DNA of 64,000 bases, from the NCBI RefSeq assembly GCF_001904725.1, contig NZ_MRCE01000010.1, positions 159,397-223,396 on the forward strand. The letters are read 5' to 3'. The notes beneath the pieces are model-generated. The model saw only the letters and a program-made list of their open reading frames with translations. It ran no database searches and was not told where the DNA came from. Origin of the DNA: Phormidium ambiguum IAM M-71. Lineage in GTDB: Bacteria; Cyanobacteriota; Cyanobacteriia; Cyanobacteriales; Aerosakkonemataceae. Position numbers and translations under genes: made by a program. Of the stretch, positions 37,562 through 46,924 are shown in pieces (within the stretch, counting starts at the first letter, position 1; each line of letters opens with the position of its first letter).

Positions 37562-40500
37562 ATGGATGCAAGCATAAATTTTCGCGTACAAGCAATCAGA
37601 TACACTATTCCCAAGTTTCTGAAAAAGCATCAAATAGATATTTCAATTACCCTGATCCTGGCGATTGGGTTTACCATTGTCAGCTACCTAAATGCTCAAA
37701 AAATACCCAATGCAATTATCACTGATTATTATGCCCAAGATGTGTGGTTTGGCAGTGATATTCCCACAGTTTTTGGCAACATGACTAGTATTGCCAGTGA
37801 TAACGGTCGTAATAATAAACACCCTTTATTTCCTTTAATATTTTTTCCTTTAGTTTTCGGATTAGGGAAAATATTTAACCTCGATTCAGTTACCACAGCT
37901 AGACTCGTAACCGCATTAATTGCTGGTGTTTGGATTGCGGCGCTTTATGTTTTATTCCGACTGATGCGCCTGCCCCGATTGGATGCTAGCATCTTTAGCT
38001 TATTAGGAGCAGTTAGTTCTGCGGCTGTTTTTTGGTTTGTTGTGCCGGAATCTTTTTCCTCTGGTTCACTTTCTTTGCTGCTACCATTACTTCTACTTCC
38101 CTTAGCAGAAATCCAAAAAGTTTCTCCAATTTGGTATGTATTACTTAGTGCATTTTCAGTCAGTATTACGATTACTAACTGGATGTCAGGGTTGTTGGCA
38201 ACAATTGTGAGTTTTCGCCCGAAAAAAGCGGCTCAAATCACGCTGATAGCTTTTGCGATCGTAAATGTGCTGTGGATTCTACAAAGACTAGTATTTACTA
38301 ATGCTGGATTTCCCTTTGCACCAAAAACTTTTATAGGCGAAAAGAAATTCATATCGGCACCAGAATCCGACAGTGTTTTGTCCGCAATTAGTTCCTTTTT
38401 CTATCAAACGATCGTCATGCCTACGATCGAAATTAAAGACTCACCAATTCGACCAGATTGGGTAAAATTAGCAACTAATACCTTAACCCCAGGCTCGGGC
38501 GGAATTTGGGGAACAGTAGCGGCAATATGTTGGACAATATTACTAATAATCGGAATTTGGGGTTTCTTCACCACAAAACAACAACCAAAACTGCGAATTG
38601 CTCTAGGATTAATCATTATTGGACAACTGTTAATTCATAGCGTATACGGAGCTAGAGAAACCTTTATTTATTCACTACACTTCGCTCCATTATTGTTAGT
38701 TTTGGCAGCGTTTAGTTCCTTAACTCGTCTGCGTTTAGTAGCTTTGGTATTAGCAGGGTTGGTTGTAATCAGTGCGGGAATTAATAATCGATCGCAATTT
38801 GATCGAGTCACAGCTACCTTACAAAATTACGGCACCCCGCAACAACAAGTACAGCAACAAATGCAGCTACGTCCCCAAGATCCCTGGCTTCGCAACGCTG
38901 GACATATCGTACTCGGAACTCCAGGCAGTCGCGCCGAAAACAAAGCTTATTATGAGCCGGGGGGCAGCTTCAGTCCTATAGCTGGCAGTTTTGGAGTTTC
39001 AATTTGGATGGTAGATAAAAATGGCAATTTGACAGCAACCAGCGATAACATTCCCCTAGATAAAATTAAGCAACAATTTACCGATCTCTCCGACAAGCAA
39101 ACACCAGGAATTTTCACCACAACCGAATATTATCAAGCTTACTGGTCTACTTCAAAACCGGGAACCTGGCAGTTAAATTTGAAAACTCCAGCAAATTCAG
39201 CAACTCGACCTGCTTTGGTAATTCGTAGTGTTGGCCCCGCCGGAGGCAAGATTAACTCATTAAATTGGGATGGTCAAAGGTTATTAATCAATAATCGTTG
39301 GTCTGTAAAACTTAGTCGCACTCCAGCTAAAGTTCATCTGGGTAGTGAAAGCGCAAAAGATTGGATTTCCCAATCATCTACTTTAAAGGAATGGAAAGAT
39401 CCCCAAGGTTGGGGTTATGCTCGCTTAGAACTGACAACAGGAGATACAAGTATTGAACTGGCCAACTTTAATGCTGAGCCGACTAACTTGAATGCACCGA
39501 AAATATTGTCGGATATGACTGTGGAGTTACCAGACAAACGATTTGTCGAAACTATCAACGCCCAAGTTGCTCATTTAATGATGGGAATTGTGGGAAATCG
39601 TACTACTCCTAGCGATCCTTTAAATTATCCTTTACCGCGTTTTCGAGATGGTGCTTACCAAATAGTTGCCCTCGCCCGTGCTGGACAAGTAGATGTGGCA
39701 AGGCAGTTATCCAGTTATTTTGCCGAAACTGATTTCCTTGATGGAATTCAGTTGAAAGCAGATGTTCCCGCTTTGGGAATTTGGGCATTAGCCGCCATTG
39801 CCCAGCAGTTGAATCAGCCTGATTACGATCGCTTTTTGTGGCCGCATATTCAACGCAAAGCTGAGTTAATCATGGATATGCTCACCAACAACAGACCAGG
39901 TTATCCAATAGTAGATGACTCAAAAGCTCCTTTTTCCGAACGTCCAGACTTTTTGGAAAAAGAATTGGTTGCAGGCAAAATGGACAATCAACCAGACTTG
40001 ATTACCCTCGATCCCGCAGCAAGCATGATGAGCTATCGCGCTTTGCTGGATGGGGCAAGTTTTGCCGATCGAGTTGGTCAATCTGCGATCGGTAAACGCT
40101 GGCGTTCGGAAGCCACAAAGTTAAAAGCTGCTTGGGACAAAGAATTTAAATACGTCTTCTCTCAAATTCCTGAAACTTACACTACCAGTTTTTGGCCTAG
40201 TGGAATTGGCTTCTCTAATCGAGAAGCATTAGCTCAAGAACTGGAAAGACGCTGGAATGAATCCCACGACGCTGACGGATCTCTACGCCAGCCTGTAGTA
40301 CCAGCTTTAAATCTAGCAGAAACTCACCAATGGTTATTGATGGGTGAGCGCGATCGAGTCTGGAACAATCTACAATGGTTTTGGCAAAATCAAGCTTCTC
40401 CCGGTTTGTATACCTGGTGGGGAGACAACAATCAAATTGGTGAACTACCCAAGAGTTTTTCGCAATGGCAGCGATATCGTGGTTGGATTAATCCACCTCA

Positions 40501-40801
40501 CGACACACCTCATTATGGGGTGGCGGCTCAAATGCTGCTTTTACAACTAAATATGTTGACCTATATTGATGATTCCCAGAGTGAGCCTACTTTAGTCATT
40601 GGTGCAGGAATTCCACAAACATGGCTTAACCAATCAATGAGCGTCAAAGGGTTAAAAATAGGTGGCAATTCTGTTAATTGGATTTGGGATGGTAAACAAA
40701 TGAATGTTCAAATGGAAGGCAAAACAATGAAGGTTAAGCTTGGCTCAGCTTTTCCAGCCAATACACCTATTAATTTGAACTCGCCACAAAAAACATCATA
40801 A
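37562..40801 (+). CDS. GT-C-like membrane protein fused to a glycosidase-like domain
   Basis: This protein has 1079 residues from the ATG at 37562; a TTG at 37532 would add ten but has no ribosome site, whereas TTTTAGG lies before the ATG. Residues about 25-435 hold around 10-12 helices with a first periplasmic loop ending in DYYAQDVWFGSD, recalling GT-C glycosyltransferases. Residues about 440-640 look like extracytoplasmic beta-sheet. Residues about 640-1000 are rich in helix pairs with WPHIQRKAEL, SYRALLDGASFADR, HQWLLMGERDRV and WNNLQWFWQNQASPGLYTWWGD, which resembles (alpha/alpha)6 glycosidases such as GH15/GH63/GH78 relatives. A short beta-sandwich (NWIWDGKQMNV) closes the chain. It probably acts on the glycan at the outer face, but its activity is unassigned. 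Confidence 0.7.
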   Translation: MDASINFRVQAIRYTIPKFLKKHQIDISITLILAIGFTIVSYLNAQKIPNAIITDYYAQDVWFGSDIPTVFGNMTSIASDNGRNNKHPLFPLIFFPLVFGLGKIFNLDSVTTARLVTALIAGVWIAALYVLFRLMRLPRLDASIFSLLGAVSSAAVFWFVVPESFSSGSLSLLLPLLLLPLAEIQKVSPIWYVLLSAFSVSITITNWMSGLLATIVSFRPKKAAQITLIAFAIVNVLWILQRLVFTNAGFPFAPKTFIGEKKFISAPESDSVLSAISSFFYQTIVMPTIEIKDSPIRPDWVKLATNTLTPGSGGIWGTVAAICWTILLIIGIWGFFTTKQQPKLRIALGLIIIGQLLIHSVYGARETFIYSLHFAPLLLVLAAFSSLTRLRLVALVLAGLVVISAGINNRSQFDRVTATLQNYGTPQQQVQQQMQLRPQDPWLRNAGHIVLGTPGSRAENKAYYEPGGSFSPIAGSFGVSIWMVDKNGNLTATSDNIPLDKIKQQFTDLSDKQTPGIFTTTEYYQAYWSTSKPGTWQLNLKTPANSATRPALVIRSVGPAGGKINSLNWDGQRLLINNRWSVKLSRTPAKVHLGSESAKDWISQSSTLKEWKDPQGWGYARLELTTGDTSIELANFNAEPTNLNAPKILSDMTVELPDKRFVETINAQVAHLMMGIVGNRTTPSDPLNYPLPRFRDGAYQIVALARAGQVDVARQLSSYFAETDFLDGIQLKADVPALGIWALAAIAQQLNQPDYDRFLWPHIQRKAELIMDMLTNNRPGYPIVDDSKAPFSERPDFLEKELVAGKMDNQPDLITLDPAASMMSYRALLDGASFADRVGQSAIGKRWRSEATKLKAAWDKEFKYVFSQIPETYTTSFWPSGIGFSNREALAQELERRWNESHDADGSLRQPVVPALNLAETHQWLLMGERDRVWNNLQWFWQNQASPGLYTWWGDNNQIGELPKSFSQWQRYRGWINPPHDTPHYGVAAQMLLLQLNMLTYIDDSQSEPTLVIGAGIPQTWLNQSMSVKGLKIGGNSVNWIWDGKQMNVQMEGKTMKVKLGSAFPANTPINLNSPQKTS

Positions 40802-40820
40802 CTTTAAATAATTAAATAAT

Positions 40821-40936
40821 CCCTCCTGATATACTTGAGTAAGCCGGAAAAAAGAATTAAAAATCAAACTCTAATTCACTAATATTCCGGTTTATTGTAG
40901 TGTAGACTGCATTTACTCGCAAAAATATCAGGAGGG
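40821..40936. other. 116-base structured element with three stacked stems
   Basis: CCCTCCTGATAT (40821-40832) pairs perfectly with ATATCAGGAGGG (40925-40936). Inside, GAGTAA (40837-40842) pairs with TTACTC (40913-40918) and CCGGAA (40844-40849) with TTCCGG (40885-40890). On the plus strand CTATTTTTG follows, so the 12-bp stem could terminate the previous gene. The size and nested stems exceed a simple terminator. It could instead be a small RNA or a miniature element. Confidence 0.6.
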
Positions 40937-41117
40937 CTATTTTTGGGGATATAACTGTATTCAAATATAGTTTCTCCAAAAAACGCAAATGTGGCATAAA
41001 TTTAACCATCAAGATTAATTTTTTCCGTATTTTACTTGGGGTTAAAGTACAACAATAATCTAAAGTATGAAAACTCCTAAGTAATTTTCTTGTTGTTTAC
41101 AAACAGAAAATCAGCGT
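40937..41117 (+). other. Leader before the UbiA-type gene
   Basis: This AT-rich spacer of 181 bases follows the structured element. It has no credible reading frame and presumably carries the promoter for the three-gene UbiA/HAD/SMR set. Confidence 0.35.
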
Positions 41118-42050
41118 ATGAAATCCCCGTATATAACAGCGCTTAGACCCCGCCAATGGACTAAAAATCTTGTGGTTTTTGCTGCTCCTTTATTTAATTT
41201 GAATCTCAGTCCACAAACAATTTTCGGTAGTTTATTGGCCTTTGTGCTATTCTGCTGTGCTTCTAGTAGTTTTTACTTACTGAATGACATTGTAGATGTA
41301 GAATCTGACCGCAAGCATCCAGTAAAATGTAAACGTCCGATCGCATCAGGAGAAGTAAGTATTCCGATAGCGATCGCAATGGCAGTCATTTTATTAGGTG
41401 GAGCAATAATCCTTGGTTGGTGGAGATCGCGTTGGTTAGGAGCAACCATAATTAGTTACGCTTTATTGCAAGTTGCCTACAACTTAAAACTAAAGCGGGC
41501 TGTAATTTTGGATGTAATAGCGATCGCAATGGGATTCGTCTTCCGCGCTTATGCAGGTGGTGCGGCTAATAGAATTCCTCTATCTCCTTGGTTCTTGGTT
41601 TGTACAGCGATGCTAGCTCTGTTCTTGGGAGTAGAAAAACGCAAAGCAGAGTTAAGGTTGATAAAAATCAATGGTGGCAAAACCAGGGCTGTTCTGAGAC
41701 GGTACTCCTTCGGCTTACTTGAGCGCATGGAGAACGTAGTCACGAGCGGAGCCATACTAACTTATACCATTTGGAGTTCCGGGCCACAAGTTAACGGCGC
41801 TTCAACTCCTTGGATGATGGTAACAGTACCATTTGTTCTGTATGGCATCTTTCGCTATCAATTGCTAAGCGATCCGGAAGAAATTGCTCGCCGAAGTGCA
41901 AGAGAAGGCCACAGCGAAGTAGGTGGTCAAAGCGAAAGACCCGAAGAAGTCTTATTAAAAGATCGGCCAATTTTATTAACTGTTGTAGGTTGGGTAATTA
42001 CTTGTTTTGGGATTCTCTGGTTAAAAACTAATGGGATTCTGATCAGATAA
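41118..42050 (+). CDS. UbiA-type polyprenyl-phosphate phosphoribosyltransferase
   Basis: This 310-residue membrane prenyltransferase-fold enzyme has about eight helices. LRPRQWTKNLVVFAAP at the N-terminus and the motif N-D-x2-D-x3-D with DRKHPVKCKRPIASG (residues 56-77) match the decaprenyl-phosphate phosphoribosyltransferase (Rv3806c-like) branch rather than ubiquinone or chlorophyll synthases. It would join phosphoribosyl pyrophosphate to a polyprenyl phosphate, the first step toward a lipid-linked ribose or arabinose donor. The acidic motif binds Mg2+ and diphosphate. It is followed after 16 bases by a HAD phosphatase gene. Confidence 0.85.
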   Translation: MKSPYITALRPRQWTKNLVVFAAPLFNLNLSPQTIFGSLLAFVLFCCASSSFYLLNDIVDVESDRKHPVKCKRPIASGEVSIPIAIAMAVILLGGAIILGWWRSRWLGATIISYALLQVAYNLKLKRAVILDVIAIAMGFVFRAYAGGAANRIPLSPWFLVCTAMLALFLGVEKRKAELRLIKINGGKTRAVLRRYSFGLLERMENVVTSGAILTYTIWSSGPQVNGASTPWMMVTVPFVLYGIFRYQLLSDPEEIARRSAREGHSEVGGQSERPEEVLLKDRPILLTVVGWVITCFGILWLKTNGILIR

Positions 42051-42066
42051 GTTTTTCTATTCACTA

Positions 42067-42609
42067 ATGGAGTTGAGGATCGAGGTGGGAAAGTACTATT
42101 TTCCAAAAACAGATTATCGTTTATCTACGATAAAAATTGAATTATTAGAAGCTTCGGGAATCAAAGGTGTAATCTTAGATTTAGATAACACAATTGTTTC
42201 CGAAGACGATCGCTATTTATCACCTGGTGCTGAAGCTTGGATTGAGCAAGCTAAAACAGCCGGATTAAAGTTTTACATTCTATCTAATGGTAAGCGTCTC
42301 TACCGCGTTAAATATTGGTCTTATCGTCTGGATATCCCCGCGATTAATCCAGCGAAAAAACCATTTCCTTTCGCATTCTGGAAAGCGATAAAAGCCATGA
42401 AACTTAAACCAAAACAAGTAGTTGTGATAGGTGATAGTCGTCATACAGATGTGCTAGGAGCATGGCTAGTTGGTTGTCCCAGCATTCAAGTTGCCACACT
42501 GCCCCATCCTTTTCGTTGGTGGGAAAAGCTATTCGGCAAGAGAGTGCAAACACCTTATCCTATAGAACACGAACTGGAACATTTTGATGTTAAATCCTAC
42601 CAAACTTGA
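42067..42609 (+). CDS. YqeG-like HAD phosphatase
   Basis: This 180-residue soluble HAD IIIA-type phosphatase has catalytic LDLDNT at 37-42 (nucleophile Asp38), Ser71 in ILSNG, the Lys in PAKKPF near 103, and GDSRHTDVLGA near 122-132. YqeG/GEP4 enzymes remove phosphate from phosphatidylglycerophosphate, but this gene sits 16 bases after a phosphoribosyltransferase. Dephosphorylation of the 5-phosphoribosyl lipid product is an attractive alternative. The start may be the ATG at 42067 or a GTG at 42085, which has a GAGG upstream. Confidence 0.78.
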   Translation: MELRIEVGKYYFPKTDYRLSTIKIELLEASGIKGVILDLDNTIVSEDDRYLSPGAEAWIEQAKTAGLKFYILSNGKRLYRVKYWSYRLDIPAINPAKKPFPFAFWKAIKAMKLKPKQVVVIGDSRHTDVLGAWLVGCPSIQVATLPHPFRWWEKLFGKRVQTPYPIEHELEHFDVKSYQT

Positions 42610-42676
42610 GGTAGGAAAAATTTTTGTTTTCCCCAGAGTTCAGTTTACTTAATCAACCCAATAAACCAGGAAATTA

Positions 42677-43018
42677 ATGATGCCAAGTAATTTTCTATTT
42701 GTGATATTAATTTTGCTTACAGTTGCCCTAAATACGATCGCCCAAACGCTACTAAAATTAGGTTCTGGACAAAATCCCCTGAATATATTTTTATTTGGTG
42801 GTTTAGCTGCCTATGGGTTAAGTACAGTATTTTATATTTTAGTTTTAGGTAAGTTTAATTTATCTGTAGCTTATCCAGTTGTCATTGGATTAACTGTTTT
42901 AGTAACTACAATGTCAGGAGCAATTATTTTAAGTGAAAAAGTTTCTTCCGTAGGATGGATTGGAGTGGGATTAATGATTAGTGGAATTTTGGCGATCGCC
43001 TTTGGCAAAGTTAGCTAA
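42677..43018 (+). CDS. SMR/EmrE-like small four-helix membrane protein
   Basis: This 113-residue protein consists almost entirely of four hydrophobic helices, with LNTIAQTLLKLGSG in helix 1 and LSVAYPVVIGLTVLVTTMSG in helix 3. In SMR proteins these carry the coupling residue and the Y-x4-G dimer face. The usual helix-1 Glu14 of EmrE is replaced by a Gln/Asn-rich stretch, so drug-proton antiport is doubtful. Related ArnE/F-type dimers flip polyprenyl-phosphate sugars. Coming after the UbiA and HAD genes, a lipid-sugar flippase is a plausible role. Confidence 0.7.
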   Translation: MMPSNFLFVILILLTVALNTIAQTLLKLGSGQNPLNIFLFGGLAAYGLSTVFYILVLGKFNLSVAYPVVIGLTVLVTTMSGAIILSEKVSSVGWIGVGLMISGILAIAFGKVS

Positions 43019-43050
43019 AAAATACTTTGAGATTGCACTCAATCGATAAT

Positions 43051-44472
43051 TCAACTCATCCTCAATAAATATTTAATCCAATCCTTGATTGACTTAGGAC
43101 GCTGTATGATTAATTGATCGAGGCTTTCACCAGGTTTCATTTTCCTTTCGCATTGATGTTCATGCCACATCACACCAATTAGGGTAGTGACATGAAGCAT
43201 ATAGCCAGGTTCTTCCATTTGGGAAAAAACTAAGCCAAAAGCACAAATAGTAAATACAAAAAGCTTGGAAATATCATTTATGCAAAGCCTACGCAAAACT
43301 ACAAACCATATATATAGGAACGATCCTAGCCCTAATAATCCCAAATCTCCCCAAATTCCTGCCCAACCAAATAGGGGAGAAAACATACTAGATTGATCGC
43401 CAAGCCAACTCTTTGCCACCTCAAGCCAAACTGTCTTACTAGCAGGATGTATAGTCGGACCCAAAGGGGCGAGTAAATCTTGATATTCCTCAAGCATCCA
43501 ACCTCCCAACCTGGTAACAGTATGTCCTGGCCCTATACCGAGTAGTGGATTCAAGAATGATGTGTAGAAGGTGGGAACAACTCGAAATGTTACAGACTTA
43601 AGCCGAGTAGCTTCACCGTCAGGACCATATATTTCTGGCCTCATCCAAGTGTTGAATGCGTCAAATGCTGGTACATTTTGCATACACCAAAAAAATCCAT
43701 ATCCCAATAAAGCTCCACCTATCAAAAACTTCAGTGCTTCACCAATACTCTTGAACTTAGTAAACAATAATAGTACTCCCCCTACAGCAAAAGAGAGCAG
43801 AACTTGCTTTGCATCAGCCATATTCATGTGCCAAAATGTAGCGAGAAGCATAGCACTACGAATCCAAATAGGAATGTTTTTGGCAGTGAAAAAATAATAT
43901 ACGCCAAAGGTTAATGCCACAGAAGATCCTACAACGTGACCAGCCCCCTGTCCAATGAAAACACCTTTAATATTATCTTCGAGACCTCTGCGGAGATGAA
44001 GATTTAAAACATATCGCTGGACATAAGCAAAAACTGTGTTTGTAATAGAAGCAAAGATTATATAAGCTCGAACACCGATTAATTTTTCTGGAGTCAGAGG
44101 TAGACTAATAATTGTTAGTAGCAGTAAGAAATGTTCACATAAAAGTAAATAATTTAGAATTACATTAATTATACCTGCATCATTTAAAATAGCACTTGCT
44201 AAATTGACACATAAAAAGAAAATTAAAGCAAAGCTCAGTTCCTTAATAGCTGCTATTTGCTTCCGATCCTTAACTTTAGTTTTAGTTAGCGTAAAGATGC
44301 AAGCCCAAGGAACAATTCCCAGGTGTAAAAGATTAATGATTGAAGGAAATTTTATTAAACTAAGAACTCTAGGAAAAAAGGCTGAACTAAAGGCAAAGAG
44401 CATCAGGGTGGAAAGCTGAATATATCCCTTTTTTTTAGTTTTTTTAGGGCGAACTTTGGCTTCTGTATACAT
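43051..44472 (-). CDS. O-antigen ligase/polymerase-like membrane protein
   Basis: This 473-residue polytopic protein has roughly 11 helices. A large extracytoplasmic loop (about 285-360) contains SFLNPLLGIGPGHTVTRLGG and an acidic/aromatic region before the final helices, which is the layout of the Wzy/WaaL superfamily although the exact motif is weak. The N-terminus is very basic (RPKKTKKKG). It is the last gene of the second leftward glycan operon and ends 33 bases from the convergent SMR-like gene. It may polymerise or ligate a second glycan; substrate unknown. Confidence 0.65.
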   Translation of the reverse strand: MYTEAKVRPKKTKKKGYIQLSTLMLFAFSSAFFPRVLSLIKFPSIINLLHLGIVPWACIFTLTKTKVKDRKQIAAIKELSFALIFFLCVNLASAILNDAGIINVILNYLLLCEHFLLLLTIISLPLTPEKLIGVRAYIIFASITNTVFAYVQRYVLNLHLRRGLEDNIKGVFIGQGAGHVVGSSVALTFGVYYFFTAKNIPIWIRSAMLLATFWHMNMADAKQVLLSFAVGGVLLLFTKFKSIGEALKFLIGGALLGYGFFWCMQNVPAFDAFNTWMRPEIYGPDGEATRLKSVTFRVVPTFYTSFLNPLLGIGPGHTVTRLGGWMLEEYQDLLAPLGPTIHPASKTVWLEVAKSWLGDQSSMFSPLFGWAGIWGDLGLLGLGSFLYIWFVVLRRLCINDISKLFVFTICAFGLVFSQMEEPGYMLHVTTLIGVMWHEHQCERKMKPGESLDQLIIQRPKSIKDWIKYLLRMS

Positions 44473-44507
44473 TTTTATTGACTAAGCACAAATGTTGATG
44501 AATTTAT

Positions 44508-45671
44508 CTATGTACGACTCACCAAAGAATAAATTTCCATTAGCCTTTTGTAGTTTTTTTCAGCTGTATATTTAGTCTCGAATTCAGCCCTTGCTTCGTG
44601 ACGCATTTGAGTCAGTTCCTTTTGGTGTTGTAAGATCCATTCCACTTTAGCGGCTAAGTCTGTGGAGTTGCCAGGTTGGAAATGAAGTCCGGTGCGACCG
44701 TGTTCAACAAGCTCTGCGATCGCACCAATATTAGCAGCGATCGCTGGTGTACCCTTAGCAAAACCCTCTACTGCCACTCGACCAAATGTTTCGTACCACT
44801 CAGAGGGAAAAATCAGAATCATCGCTTCCCCGATTAACTCATAAACCTCTTTTAACGGTTTACGTCCTAACCACTCCACTTGCGGCAGTCTAGCAGCTAG
44901 ATCGGCTACGCGATCGGCTAACGGACCATCTCCAATAATTTTTAGGGGTATTTTTCCCTCCAATTTTTCCCAAGCTGTCAGTAGCGTATCCAATCCCTTT
45001 TCTACAGAAAGTCGCCCCACATAGAGAGCGTATCCTCCCCGTCCTTCTCCCACTCCTGGATCGGGATGTACAAAATTTGGCTTAACTACAATTTTCTCTG
45101 CGGGAAAACCACCTTCAATAAACTTCTGTCGGGCAAACTCAGTCAGAGTAATAAAAATATCCACCTGATTCTGCCAAGTACGCATCATACGATGTGCAGT
45201 AAGCATCGTCACTACCGCACTACTTGCCATTCGATTATCCCGATAACAGGAATGTACTATACCAGGCCAAGGAATTGGCTTTCCCAAACAGTCTTCGCAA
45301 ACTCGTCCCTCACGAAAAAACAGAGCGTTGGCACATAAAAGCCGATAATTCCGCAGTGTTTGAACTACAGGAACTCCTACCGCTTTAGCTGCATAGTGAA
45401 CTGAGGGAGAAATCAGTGGAAAAAAATTCTGTACATGAATCAAATCATAAGGCTGACTAGCTAATCGCTGTTTGACTGTTTGATAAGCATCCATAGACCA
45501 GACTGTTCGGAAAGCCATTTGTAAAGGATTAATGCTGGCTACTCGCTCATTATCTTCCTCATACACTTCGACTGTGTGATTCATTTCCCGTAGTAGGCGT
45601 TCCTCGGCTTCACGGGACTCGTCCTCCCCACCGCGAATTTGATAGCGATTATGTACACTCAGAATACGCAT
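44508..45671 (-). CDS. GT4 family glycosyltransferase
   Basis: This 387-residue GT-B enzyme begins with MRILSVHNRYQIRGGEDESR, a well-known start in capsule GT4 enzymes. The acceptor half has a Cys-containing stretch VCEDCLGKPIPWPGIVHSCY near 125-144. The donor half has YVGRLSVEKGLDTLL, IIGDGPLADRV and FPSEWYETFGRVAVEGFAKG, with the E-x7-E motif. Four bases separate it from the next GT4 gene upstream, so translation is probably coupled. Confidence 0.9.
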   Translation of the reverse strand: MRILSVHNRYQIRGGEDESREAEERLLREMNHTVEVYEEDNERVASINPLQMAFRTVWSMDAYQTVKQRLASQPYDLIHVQNFFPLISPSVHYAAKAVGVPVVQTLRNYRLLCANALFFREGRVCEDCLGKPIPWPGIVHSCYRDNRMASSAVVTMLTAHRMMRTWQNQVDIFITLTEFARQKFIEGGFPAEKIVVKPNFVHPDPGVGEGRGGYALYVGRLSVEKGLDTLLTAWEKLEGKIPLKIIGDGPLADRVADLAARLPQVEWLGRKPLKEVYELIGEAMILIFPSEWYETFGRVAVEGFAKGTPAIAANIGAIAELVEHGRTGLHFQPGNSTDLAAKVEWILQHQKELTQMRHEARAEFETKYTAEKNYKRLMEIYSLVSRT

Positions 45672-45675
45672 TTAA

Positions 45676-46806
45676 TCAAAAATCTCCTTGTAAAACAGCT
45701 TCATAAATACTTTCTAAAACTCTGGTCTGTTTAGTGCGATCGAAATTAGCCTCTACATGATCCCTTCCTTGCATACTAAAACTTTGCCAAAGTTCCTTTT
45801 CCTGTAACAATCGCTGAATATATGTGGCTAACCCTTCAACATCTCGTTCCTGAGTCAAAAAACCAGTTTTTCCATGAATCACAGCTTCAGGAATTCCCGC
45901 ATGGATAGTACTAACAACAGGAAGCGCCATAGCTTGAGCTTCCAGAACTACATTAGGAAGCCCTTCAGAATCCCCATCAGTTGCAGTTACACTGGGTGTC
46001 GCTAACACACTAGCTCGATTCATCCAATTTTTTACCATCTGTGGTGGTTGAACCCCCAAAAACTGATAGCGACGTAGTAATTTAGCTGCTAATGTTTCCA
46101 TACTGGGTTTAAGTGGCCCATCACCAATTAAAACTAATTCTGCTTCTGGTAATTGAGACTGCACCTTAGCCATTGCTTGAATCAAGTATTCACACCCTTT
46201 CTTTTCTGTCAGACGACCAACAAAAAGTATTACAGGTTCACGAGGCAAATCAATGTCAGGGTGAAATTTCTCAAGATCGACTCCATGATAATGAGGAATA
46301 ATCTTTTCTGAAGGAAAGCCTTGTTCGAGTAGCTTATTTTTAATGAACTTAGATACGGTAATGAATAACCTGGCTTGTTTTTTAAGAGCTTCTTTGCGCT
46401 GAAAATAAGTCCAGTGATTGAGGGAAGTATAACGAGAAGTTTCTTCCGTAATAGTTGCATCAGCACCCCGGTAGTGAACTAAAAGAGGGATGCCAAGCGA
46501 TCGCGCCCAAGGCAAAATTAGCGTTCCACTTAATCCAAATTGAGCATGAATTAAAACTGGGTTTAACTGCCGAACCTGGCGATAAAGCCTGGGGGCAAAC
46601 CCAGAAATCTTAAAAACTTGTTCCTCAAATTTACCTATACAGTTCCCTTGGTTAACAACCAAAGTACGATCTGGTGGCAAATCCAAGCCAGGAACATGAC
46701 GCGATCCGACATAGTAAGCTTTAAACTTCTCTAATTTTTCAGCTGGATCTCGGATAAACGTTTGAGAAGGAGGAAGGAGAAGACTATTGAAAATAATGAC
46801 TTTCAC
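45676..46806 (-). CDS. GT4 family glycosyltransferase
   Basis: This 376-residue GT-B transferase has an acceptor half with IHAQFGLSGTLILPWARSLG and HYRGADAT, typical of the WcaL/AmsK-type enzymes of acidic exopolysaccharides. The donor half has FVGRLTEKKGCEYLIQAM, IGDGPLKPSM and the EGLPNVVLEAQAMALP motif. It lies between two other GT4 genes in the same direction. AmsK-like similarity fits with the pyruvylated polymer implied by the transferase at 9793. Confidence 0.9.
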   Translation of the reverse strand: MKVIIFNSLLLPPSQTFIRDPAEKLEKFKAYYVGSRHVPGLDLPPDRTLVVNQGNCIGKFEEQVFKISGFAPRLYRQVRQLNPVLIHAQFGLSGTLILPWARSLGIPLLVHYRGADATITEETSRYTSLNHWTYFQRKEALKKQARLFITVSKFIKNKLLEQGFPSEKIIPHYHGVDLEKFHPDIDLPREPVILFVGRLTEKKGCEYLIQAMAKVQSQLPEAELVLIGDGPLKPSMETLAAKLLRRYQFLGVQPPQMVKNWMNRASVLATPSVTATDGDSEGLPNVVLEAQAMALPVVSTIHAGIPEAVIHGKTGFLTQERDVEGLATYIQRLLQEKELWQSFSMQGRDHVEANFDRTKQTRVLESIYEAVLQGDF

Positions 46807-46924
46807 AACTTAATAACAATAACTAATTTGTTAACAGCCAAAAAACACTTCTTGAATCAGATTTCGTATTTTTACCCAAGCAATTAACTTTATTATAAAG
46901 CTGGGCTAATTATCTGATAATTAA

